Assembly (NCBI GenBank): GCA_916700875.1
Contig: CAKAKS010000034.1
Span: 12,606,195 to 12,670,194, forward strand
Source: Sebastes aleutianus
Lineage: Eukaryota > Chordata > Actinopteri > Perciformes > Sebastidae
Direction: 5' to 3'
Length of the DNA: 64,000 bases
Shown: positions 31,130 through 38,829 of the stretch, one piece after another
Layout: the number at the start of each line of letters is the position of its first letter
How positions within the stretch are numbered: position 1 is the stretch's first letter
Position numbers and translations under genes: made by a program
Notes under the pieces: model-generated
Database searches by the model: none
Seen by the model: only the letters and a program-made list of their open reading frames with translations
Told to the model about the DNA's origin: nothing

Positions 31130-31760
31130 ACTCCCACCTCTGGGCTGTTAATCTCCAGAACAGACATCAGATTGCTGAAAAGTGAATTACAAGTGAAGGC
31201 ACACACGTTTAGTGTCAACCATCGTGTCAACCTTGGTCCCAATGAATGGCACATTTATGTGACTGAATTTAGAGTCACATGTTGAGCTGTGCTGCATCTC
31301 ACTGTGCTCACATTGCTCAAGGGCTCTCTGCTGTGTTTTTGTCTGCCTTTACCTGAGCCAAACGGGTAATCTATTTATGTGAAGGCCACATTAATGAATT
31401 GGTTCCCATCACTGTAGAGCACAGGGTGGCTTGATGCTCCTGGATGCTACAGAGACCACAATTATTCCGTGACAGGCCAACACCTAGAGGGAAATTGATC
31501 AGAAGTCATTTAGTAATATCCAAACAACACATTATTCACACATCAATAACTGCACTGTATTTTTTGTGAAAGGCTTTGTGAGCACATTGAGTTAGTTTCA
31601 CTGCAGCACACTCTGAACAATACTATCTCTCAGGATGGTGTGTTATATCACCCTTTGTCCAGGAGAATGGCTCGAATTTTTACCAGAATGATTCTTAACT
31701 CGAGATGTCCTTGGGGATTGTTCGTCTCCAGAGATAGCAACTGTTGCACTCAGGATGGAT
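31130..31760. other. Intergenic, no gene seen
   Basis: No coding frame of interest, repeat or inverted end noticed in this stretch left of the putative poly(A) signal at 31770-31775. Confidence 0.4.
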
Positions 31761-31769
31761 AGACAAATC

Positions 31770-31775
31770 TTTATT
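31770..31775 (-). terminator. Candidate poly(A) signal AATAAA for the minus-strand exon at 35478
   Basis: The minus strand reads GGACAATAAAGATTTG. If the transposon and one target duplication are removed, the signal starts 96 nt after the TAA at 35478-35480, a plausible short 3' UTR. Inference; depends on the exon being real. Confidence 0.35.
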
Positions 31776-31841
31776 GTCCTTCAAGAACGTACTGTTTGCA
31801 CCTTTGTTTGCCTCGGAAACTTTGAGAGAGGTTAACATATA

Positions 31842-31849
31842 TTCTATAG
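31842..31849. repeat. Left target-site duplication TTCTATAG
   Basis: Eight bases identical to 35448-35455 on the other side of the transposon. An 8-bp duplication is diagnostic of the hAT superfamily. Confidence 0.88.
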
Positions 31850-32076
31850 CCGGGTCTGAAATTAACCATTTCACTGCCTGCCACCGTGGCAGGCAAGTAT
31901 TTTTTTTGTCTGCCGCTCAGAAATTGTATCTGCCACTTATGAAATCTATGCGCTAGATGAAGGAATACAATTTTAGACCTGATGTCGTTCAATGTTTGAT
32001 ATATTTTACACAAAAAACATTATATGCGTGGTAAATTCCAGTTTTTGAATTACACTGTTGCTTGCTTCCAGCAGAG

Positions 32077-32573
32077 CCTTATCTCTTGGGGGTGGGAGGG
32101 TACTGTACATAGTACTGTACTGTACTTTGTTACTGTCATCTATAGTGGTTATTTGCATTAAACATAATTCAAATGATTAGGAAATAAACAATTATTTAAG
32201 TATTTTTAAATAAATATTTGTTCTGATTAAAAAAAATTTGGCATCAGTCATTTCAATCATGTATTATAAGCTGCTAAGACATAGTGTTAGGAAGTTAAAC
32301 AGGTCATGATTCCTTCTCTATTGTCTATGATATATTGCTGTGAAAATATCTCCTTCAAACAACTGTATTTATTCAAGTGTCTCACCAAAAAACTACACAT
32401 CATGAACACATCATGAAAGTTTGAATTTACCTTCGCCCAATAGTCATTTTTACAGAACAGAGCTTGAACATACCATAATGGAACTTAATGGAACCTACAT
32501 TAACGTTAGTAACTTCAATATTTAGCCATGCAGGACTGTGCTGCCCACCAGTCATCACAGTTAATTTAACATT
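32077..32573 (+). repeat. 497-bp direct repeat, copy A (inside the transposon)
   Basis: Starts CCTTATCTCTTGGGGGTGGG and ends CAGTTAATTTAACATT. It matches 35838-36334 (offset 3761) with only two differences seen (C/T at about 32102, A/G at about 32512). It lies immediately upstream of the truncated ORF-start copy, so it may be that gene's 5' flank or promoter. Confidence 0.93.
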
Positions 32574-32690
32574 TGGTTAATTTAACATTAGGTTAATTAG
32601 TTTAACGTTAACAATCGACTAGGGTGACTACAATATTTACAGCACCGTGGATCAAGTGTCATCGTTACCAAGCTCTTTCGAGCGGTTGAG
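32574..32690 (+). pseudogene. Truncated inverted copy of the coiled-coil ORF start
   Basis: The stretch TTAGTTTAACGTTAACAATC, GACTAGGGTGACTACAATAT and GTGGATCAAGTGTCATCGTT is the plus-strand counterpart of the region just upstream of and including the start of the minus-strand ORF at 34930. The ATG of the full copy is GTG here, and similarity is lost after TCTTTCGAGCGG. It is therefore a dead 5' fragment, oriented opposite to the full copy. Confidence 0.85.
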
Positions 32691-32795
32691 CCAACAAATC
32701 TTAGAGACTGTGAAAGCCTTTAACGAAGGACTGAAAGACGGAGGGACAGATAGACGGATGGAAGGACGGACACCACGTTGTCGCGGGGGTATAAA

Positions 32796-32870
32796 GATTA
32801 CTCAAAATGATCGATTATTAAAATAGTTGTTGATTAATTTCCTGTTGATGGATTGATCGTTGCAGCTCTA
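32796..32870 (+). repeat. Right end of a TAGGGCTGCAAC-family MITE
   Basis: ATTACTCAAAATGATCGATT and GATTGATCGTTGCAGCTCTA match the right third of the elements at 26492 and 58009. The left part is missing. It shows nesting of one hAT MITE in another hAT-like element. Confidence 0.7.
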
Positions 32871-33159
32871 TTTACCAGGTTTTTCAGGAAGTTTATCGAC
32901 TGTGAATCTTCAGACGCAGATGTCTGCTATATAGGAAGTAAAGTTTCCCGTCGCCGACCAACAGTCCAAACCTCAACATTATTACTAATAAATTAACAAA
33001 TTAACATTTATTCAGAGAGGCAGACATATTGACATTTTATTTGACTGTTTATTTTATTTTTAATTAAGTTTTATTTTATTTATTTTGATATATATTTTGT
33101 TGGAGAAACCTGAACACCAGGAGAAACCCCTTACTGAAATATGATAGATTGAAGTTTTC

Positions 33160-33598
33160 TTAATGATGATGGGTGATGGGGGTGAGGGGGCGGTTGAGAC
33201 AGGAAGGTGAGGTAGATGAGGAGGGAGGTGAAGGGGGGAGGAAGATGGAGCTACTCTTCTCCAACGTGAGCTCAATTGTCACAGTCACTCTTCTTCTTTT
33301 CTCCTTCTTCTCCACCTCCTTTTCTCCCACTACCTCTTCCTGCTGTGCTTCCTGTTTCACCACAGCTTCCTGCTCCATCTCTTGCTGTAACACCACAGCT
33401 TCATGCTCCATCTCTTGCTGTATCACCACAGCTTCATGCTCCATCTCTTGCTGTATCACCACAGCTTCCTGCTCCATCTCTTCCTGTAACACCACAGCTT
33501 CCTGCTCCATCTCTTGCTGTATCACCACAGCTTCATGCTCCATCTCTTGCTGTATCACCACAGCTTCCTGCTCCGTCTCTTCCTGTAACACCACAGCT
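33160..33598 (-). CDS. Frame-shifted 3' continuation of the coiled-coil ORF
   Basis: The frame carries eight or so 11-residue units of the EAVVIQQEMEH / EAVVLQEETEQ type, then QEEVVGEKEVEKKEKRRR, VTVTIELTLEKSSS and a Ser/Pro tail ending LTPITHHH-stop. The preceding part of the array is in another frame because one module boundary has CAACCCCCTTCACC where its sister has CAAACCCTTCACC, one base more. The start of this segment is set by that shift, not by an ATG. Confidence 0.5.
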
Positions 33599-34060
33599 AG
33601 ATGAGGAAGGAGGTGAAGGGGGTTGGAAGAGGGAGCTACTCTTCTCCAACGTGAGCTCAATTGTCACAGTCGTCTTCTTTTTCTTCTTCTTCTCCACCTC
33701 CTTTTCTCCCAGTACCTCTTCCTGCTGTGCTTCCTGTATCACCACAGCTTCCTGCTCCGTCTCTTCCTGTTTCACCGCAGCTTCCTGCTCCGTCTCTTCC
33801 TGTTTCACCGCAGCTAGATGAGGAAGGAGGTGAAGGGTTTGGAGGAGGGAGCTACTCTTCTCCAACGTGAGCTCAATTGTCACAGTCGTCTTCTTTTTCT
33901 CCTTCTTCTCCACCTCCTTTTCTCCCAGTACCTCTTCCTGCTGTGCTTCCTGTATCACCACAGCTTCCTGCTCCGTCTCTTCCTGTATCACCACAGCTTC
34001 CTGCTCCGTCTCTTCCTGTATCACCACAGCTTCATGCTCCGTGACTTCCTTTTTCGTCTT
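33350..34060 (-). repeat. 33-bp coding minisatellite inside about 200-bp modules
   Basis: Units of GCTGTGGTGATACAGGAAGAG type (11 codons) occur three times at about 33960-34055, three times at about 33735-33815 and about eight times at 33360-33595. Each group is followed by the same GEKEVEKKEKKKTTVTIELT-coding module ending in SSSL. This is a two-level tandem structure. Confidence 0.88.
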
Positions 34061-34930
34061 TTTCAACATTTTGCTTTTCATCTTTTGCAATGTTGTCTCT
34101 CGATCCTCAGTCCTCCAACAAGAAAAGACTCCTCTCATCTTCTTCTTCATTTTCAGGCAGATGTCTTCCAGAAGCTTCTTCTCAACCTCCATGTGTTGGA
34201 CTGTGGTATTCAGTCTCTGTTTGCTTTCCATCAGGTCTTTGTTGACGTCCTGCAACTGACTGACCTTAGTCTTCCAGATCCGTTCCTTGTCCTTCAGGTC
34301 CTTGTTGACATTCTCCATCTGTTCAACTTTGTTCTTCAAGGTCTGGTCTTTCTCTGTAAGGACCTTTGTGTACTTGTCCTCCAGAGCCTTGTATTTGGCC
34401 TGCCAGGCTTCTTCGCTCTGTCGGAGTACATCTGCCGTCCTCAACAGGTTGGTTCTGGTCTCTGTGAGCTTTAGGTTGAGACTCTCCTTCTCCAGGTTGA
34501 GACCAAGGACTACAGCGTCCTTATCGTGCTGCTCCTGGTGGAGACCAAGGATTACAGCGTCCTTATTGCGCCGCTCCTGCTGGAGACCATGGATTACAGC
34601 GTCCTTATCGGACTGCTCCTGCCGGAGACCATGGATTACAGCGTCCTTATCGGACTGCTCCTGCCGGAGACCAGGGACTACAGCGTCCTTATCGCGCCGC
34701 ACCTGCTGGAGACCATGGATTACAGCGTCCTTATCGATAATTTGCCAAGTCAAACGGCTCACTCTCGTCTGGAGTTGAGTCTGTTGCGTCTCCAAGCCTT
34801 GTTGCTTCTCATCAAGGTCCACAGCAAACTTGTTCTCCAGTTCCTTCCGCTGGTCTTCCAACAGTTGTTGGACTTTTCTTTCATAGCTCATCTGCTCGAA
34901 AGAGCTTGGTAACGATGATACTTGATCCAT
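33533..34930 (-). CDS. Intronless coiled-coil protein, cargo of the hAT-like transposon
   Basis: A 465-residue frame starts MDQVSSLPSSFEQMSYERKV. Residues about 15-66 are a Gln/Glu-rich helix. Residues 67-150 are six 14-residue units (KDAVIHGLQQERRN type). Residues about 151-290 form a further long coiled coil (LEDKYTKVLTEKDQTLKNKV, LQDVNKDLMESKQRLNTTVQ). Then comes a basic stretch and Glu/Val-rich 11-residue repeats (EAVVIQEETEQ) alternating with GEKEVEKKEKKKTTVTIELT modules. It resembles golgin- or trichohyalin-like repetitive coiled coils only in composition; I recognise no family and no catalytic domain. No signal peptide or membrane segment. The last about 35 codons are out of the repeat frame because of a one-base insertion. 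It could be a functional captured gene, or a decaying repeat-rich sequence kept open by in-frame tandem units. Confidence 0.6.
   Translation of the reverse strand: MDQVSSLPSSFEQMSYERKVQQLLEDQRKELENKFAVDLDEKQQGLETQQTQLQTRVSRLTWQIIDKDAVIHGLQQVRRDKDAVVPGLRQEQSDKDAVIHGLRQEQSDKDAVIHGLQQERRNKDAVILGLHQEQHDKDAVVLGLNLEKESLNLKLTETRTNLLRTADVLRQSEEAWQAKYKALEDKYTKVLTEKDQTLKNKVEQMENVNKDLKDKERIWKTKVSQLQDVNKDLMESKQRLNTTVQHMEVEKKLLEDICLKMKKKMRGVFSCWRTEDRETTLQKMKSKMLKKTKKEVTEHEAVVIQEETEQEAVVIQEETEQEAVVIQEAQQEEVLGEKEVEKKEKKKTTVTIELTLEKSSSLLQTLHLLPHLAAVKQEETEQEAAVKQEETEQEAVVIQEAQQEEVLGEKEVEKKKKKKTTVTIELTLEKSSSLFQPPSPPSSSSCGVTGRDGAGSCGDTARDGA
34481..34732 (-). repeat. 42-bp coding minisatellite, six units
   Basis: Six 14-codon units of the form KDAV(I/V)xGLxQExxx. 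On the plus strand each contains ATTACAGCGTCCTTATCG. Period is a multiple of three and also two heptads, so copy-number change keeps both the frame and the coiled coil. Confidence 0.92.
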
Positions 34931-35124
34931 TGAGCTGTAAATAATGTAGTCACCCTAGTCGATTGTTAACGTTAAACTAATTAACCTAATGTTAAATTAA
35001 CCCAAACGTCAGCAGCTTCCAAAAATTTTGGCTCAGCAAATGATTTCTTTAAAATTTTCCACCTCTATAGGTAAACTTTGAGATGAAACGCAAACTGACA
35101 CATTAAAGGCATCAAAGCCACTTC

Positions 35125-35258
35125 TCATGACATCACAATCTGATGTCATCACATTCTCATGTCATCCCATTGTGATGTCATCACATTCTCATGACATCAC
35201 ACTGTGATGACATCACATTCTCATGACATCCCATAGTGATGTCATCACATTCTCATGA
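35125..35258. repeat. Tandem array of TGATGTCATCACATTCTCATG, CRE-like
   Basis: A unit of about 38 bp occurs about 3.5 times. Each unit carries TGATGTCA or its complement TGACATCA, close to the CRE/ATF octamer TGACGTCA with C-to-T change at the CpG. It lies 195-330 bp upstream of the coiled-coil ORF start (minus strand), where a promoter would be. Confidence 0.8.
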
Positions 35259-35447
35259 CTAGCTCTCCTCCTCCACTTTTTTTTTCTTTCCGCCATGGCT
35301 CATGGTTCTCAACGTGAACCAATTCTCTATTCCCATCCCCAGCGTTTTCCCTGCCTGCCAAAGTGGCGGGTCGCCTGACGATTTTATCCGCCACTGCCAA
35401 CAATTTACTCGCATTTGGTAGGTGGTGGGTGTTAATTTCAGACCCTG

Positions 35448-35455
35448 TTCTATAG
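35448..35455. repeat. Right target-site duplication TTCTATAG
   Basis: Identical to 31842-31849. Confidence 0.88.
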
Positions 35456-35477
35456 TGACTGCCAACTGTCTAAAAGG

Positions 35478-35638
35478 TTACTGAGTGTGTTGTTTTACTC
35501 CAGGGAAGATGGTGTCATTAATTGTCTCAACACCTGCATATCCTTCCACTTCTCTGTTTCGGTGTGAATGAAGGTCTTCCCAATCTTCATCTTCATCCTG
35601 GGAAATGGGTTCAGTTATCATTGTGAAACCTGCCACAA
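35478..35638 (-). CDS. Possible terminal coding exon of an unidentified minus-strand gene
   Basis: The minus strand reads TTATATGTTTGCAG, then VVAGFTMITEPISQ, DEDEDWEDLHSHRNREVEG and YAGVETINDTIFPGVKQHTQ-stop. Codon use and the acidic, non-repetitive peptide look coding. Two acceptors are possible: after TGTTTGCAG (exon from 35638) or after CATTTCCCAG (exon from 35597, phase 0). I do not recognise the protein and found no upstream exon. A retrocopy fragment or chance frame remains possible. Confidence 0.35.
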
Positions 35639-35679
35639 CTGCAAACATATAACAGGGAGTTGATCTATAAAATAACAAT

Positions 35680-35837
35680 CAACCCTGAAGGGAAACTTTG
35701 GCTGTCCACGTTATCGTTCTTTGGACAATTTTATTATTCATGGAGTAAAATGTTTTGGAACTGAAGGGTCAGCAAAGACTAGAGCTGAAAGCATTGAATA
35801 ACATGTTACAGTATAAACACGGACCGGAGGCATCTAA
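35680..35837. other. Spacer between possible exon and repeat copy B
   Basis: No feature recognised. Confidence 0.4.
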
Positions 35838-36334
35838 CCTTATCTCTTGGGGGTGGGAGGGTATTGTACATAGTACTGTACTGTACTTTGTTACTGTCAT
35901 CTATAGTGGTTATTTGCATTAAACATAATTCAAATGATTAGGAAATAAACAATTATTTAAGTATTTTTAAATAAATATTTGTTCTGATTAAAAAAAATTT
36001 GGCATCAGTCATTTCAATCATGTATTATAAGCTGCTAAGACATAGTGTTAGGAAGTTAAACAGGTCATGATTCCTTCTCTATTGTCTATGATATATTGCT
36101 GTGAAAATATCTCCTTCAAACAACTGTATTTATTCAAGTGTCTCACCAAAAAACTACACATCATGAACACATCATGAAAGTTTGAATTTACCTTCGCCCA
36201 ATAGTCATTTTTACAGAACAGAGCTTGAACATACCATAATGGAACTTAATGGAACCTACATTAACGTTAGTAGCTTCAATATTTAGCCATGCAGGACTGT
36301 GCTGCCCACCAGTCATCACAGTTAATTTAACATT
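35838..36334 (+). repeat. 497-bp direct repeat, copy B (outside the hAT-like element)
   Basis: Near-identical to 32077-32573. It ends exactly where the next transposon's inverted end begins, so its continuation (the coiled-coil 5' end in copy A) was lost or displaced. Confidence 0.93.
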
Positions 36335-38507
36335 AAATGTGACCCGCTCTATCAAAATGAGTCGGAAGTCGCGGCAGCGCATTCTTGTAAAAACACGTTT
36401 TTTTATGAAAAAGTGTGTTTTGGGTTGTTTTGTTTTTTTATGCGTTTCTGAATAAATAAAGTCTCAGCTTTAATACAAAGTAAGAATCGATGTAAAATTC
36501 AAATGATAAGTCTAGTTTTGAAGCTCTTAAACATAACGTTGTCATAAAGTTTTTACCGGAAGTCTGCTGTATTGACGCGGCTCAATAGAGCTGGTTGACA
36601 GAGGAGATAACGGGCTTGACAAGATGAATTCACGTGAGGAAAACATCGCTCGACTTTTAAATTAAATTCCTGTTAGAGGTGCTACATCTGACGACAACTG
36701 GACCGACTTAAATTCAGATTATTTCACCGCACCGGGTGATGAGGACAGCGGGTGCGCCGAGTCGGGTCGGACGCCCTGCTAATGCTAGAGGCTAGGCTAG
36801 CTCTCAATCCGCTGATCAGGACGGAGAAAGAGAGTTGGAGGAAGGCGAGGAGGAAGATATTCCACTCATGGCTGAGCCGATGATGACACACAGTGTCTCT
36901 GATTAAAGTTATTAAATCAGGACAGTGTTAAAGAGACTGAGATCGCCCGGCCGGGAGTACCAGTGTAGCTGCAAACTGTACAACAGCGCCGCTCTCTACA
37001 CCGGAGGAGATGGAGAGAAGACGCGACCAGATGAAAGAAATGACTGATGGTAAGTTCTTATAGTTAAACTACACTATCCTTGTTTTATCTGTTTGTTTTA
37101 AAGACTTTTAAATCACTAAAATCACTATAGAGCAGGATAAGAAGCATTAATAGCAGCTACTAATGTGTGTGTCACTGTGTGTAGTCTATAGGTGTCTGTC
37201 TGTCTCAGGTGTGTCTCTCAGGTGCCTGTCTCCTATAAATTATTATTATTAATGAGGAAATGTTGTGAAGTGTTTAATTCATTCAAAGAAGTACTGTATC
37301 TGAACATAATCCAGGCAGCTGTTACATCATCACCACACCAGGTTTTATGAAAACAATATACAAACGTCATTTCTAGGAGACAGGGACAGGGACAGACAGG
37401 GTTGCTGTGAGAGACACAAAAGGTCAGGATATCATTTTAAATAGCAAAAGAAATAGCTTAATGTATAGTAAAATGATATGTTGTATATTAATCTGATATC
37501 ACATGGTGAATAGGCTATGTTTCTGAATATAGGGCTGTATTAATATGATAATGATCAGGCCTCATTCAACAATGATTCAACATGATTTAGCCAGCCTAAA
37601 ATCTTTGAGATGACTTGATTTTTAACTTTATGCTTTTCACTTTATGTCATTTTGTAGATGAGAAACATCTGGATCTCCTTGAGAAGATCAGCTCCCACAT
37701 GACCCTGTGAAAGGATACAGTGAGCTCCAGGAGAAGCCAGCAGAATGAGCACAGGCACCACATTTCGTAGTCTTTCTATTATATCTATATTTCTATTATA
37801 TATTATATTATATAATATTGTACATACATAATATGTACATAATATTTGTTCATATGCTATCCATTTTCTAGTATGTTTTTTTTATTGTTTGGATATGGAC
37901 TTGTAAGTTTGTGCATGTACCTGTGTGCACATGGCTCCATATTTAATATTTTGAATTATGTATTCTTCATATAATTATTATTATAATGAAATAAACATAT
38001 ATACTATATCATATGTACAGTATATTTTTTTTATATTTTATCAATTTTATTCCATACATTTTGGATTCTTTTCTACATGGACTTCTAGCCCTATCTACTG
38101 TACTGCTTGTGGTCATACGCGTGCACGTGGCCACGTGCACGTCACGTGCTCGTGACTATGTGCACATGTATGCATGAAGGTATGTGTAGGCTAAATTATG
38201 AAATGTTGGGTGTCACTTTTGACCAAGAAATATTGTGTTCATTTAGACTTGAGTCTTAATAAATGTGTTTTAATCAATGCAAAAAATGGCTGAATATGAA
38301 TTCTTATCTTTAATGCCCTTTTTCTCAAAAGTAATGTTTCATGACAGTCGAACTTTGAAAGAGCATATCTCATTGAATATTTGGCGTAGAAAGATAATCT
38401 TGGTATTGCCATAAAGCTGAGACTTTCCTCTTTACAGTCAGATAGATAACTCAAAATGTGTTTCGGGGTCAATGTGACTCATAATGATGGAGCAGGTCAC
38501 ATATACA
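36335..38507 (+). mobile_element. Inverted-repeat DNA transposon remnant, ATGTGACCYGCTC ends
   Basis: The left end AATGTGACCCGCTCTATCAAA followed by ATGAGTCGGAAG, and the reverse complement of the right end (ATGTGACCTGCTCCATCATT, then ATGAGTCACATTG), are inverted repeats of about 25-28 bp. The left end follows TTAA, as in piggyBac or Kolobok insertions, but the right flank is ATAC, so no duplication is proven. A degraded plus-strand frame at about 36624 begins MNSREENIARLL and runs into acidic sequence (NWTDLNSDYFTAPGDEDSGC), reminiscent of a transposase N-terminus. Later pieces (near 37660) read EKHLDLLEKISSHMTL. No intact transposase. Confidence 0.6.
38100..38145. repeat. CACGTG-rich palindromic cluster
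   Basis: GCACGTGGCCACGTGCACGT then CACGTGCTCG contains three E-box CACGTG cores within about 30 bp, near the right end of the inverted-repeat element. Confidence 0.6.
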
Positions 38508-38760
38508 CTTCACTGGCTCATATTATGTCTTCACACATACACACGCGATGAGTCGCGCGCTGCACTGCCATCGTGTGGCGCTATTAAAGCGGCAGATCAA
38601 ACAGAGCTATCTAGCGCGAACCAGTGTTTTACTTCACGCTCGAACAATGCCAATAAAACATACAAAACACTCGACATTAGGTTAGCATATTAATAAAACA
38701 GAGCTCAACAGCTTAGTAAACATATCTGAACGTTTTGAGTATGAAATACTTATTTCTGTA

Positions 38761-38829
38761 CCTGAATAGGGGAATATTTGTAGTGAGACTCGTGACACGA
38801 TGCCTACTCTCTGGCAGTCTCGTGAGAAT
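38761..38829 (+). repeat. 69-bp dispersed repeat, copy 2
   Basis: Matches 30415-30483 except for three CG versus CA differences. Its role is unknown. Confidence 0.85.

Larger units (their letters stand above)
31850..35447. mobile_element. hAT-like transposon carrying a coiled-coil ORF, no transposase
   Basis: The left end CCGGGTCTGAAATTAAC and the reverse complement of the right end CAGGGTCTGAAATTAAC are 17-bp inverted repeats with one difference. Subterminal CCTGCC...TGGC(A/G)GG motifs lie near each end. Perfect 8-bp duplications flank it. Of the 3598 bp, the only long ORF is the minus-strand coiled-coil gene; no hAT dimerisation domain or zinc-finger BED is seen, so the element is non-autonomous. 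Inside, from left to right: the 497-bp block (32077-32573), an inverted truncated copy of the ORF start (to about 32690), a MITE end (32796-32870), the ORF and its tandem modules (33160-34930), and a CRE-like array (35125-35258). Confidence 0.8.

Noticed and set aside
33173..34912. Plus-strand frames (Ser/Cys/Thr- and Leu-rich) opposite the coiled-coil ORF
   Set aside because: They are antisense shadows of the minus-strand minisatellites; composition is odd and no start or domain supports them.
32077..36334. The 497-bp repeats as LTRs of a retrotransposon
   Set aside because: They lack TG...CA ends, a primer-binding site and gag/pol between them; a hAT boundary cuts between the two copies.
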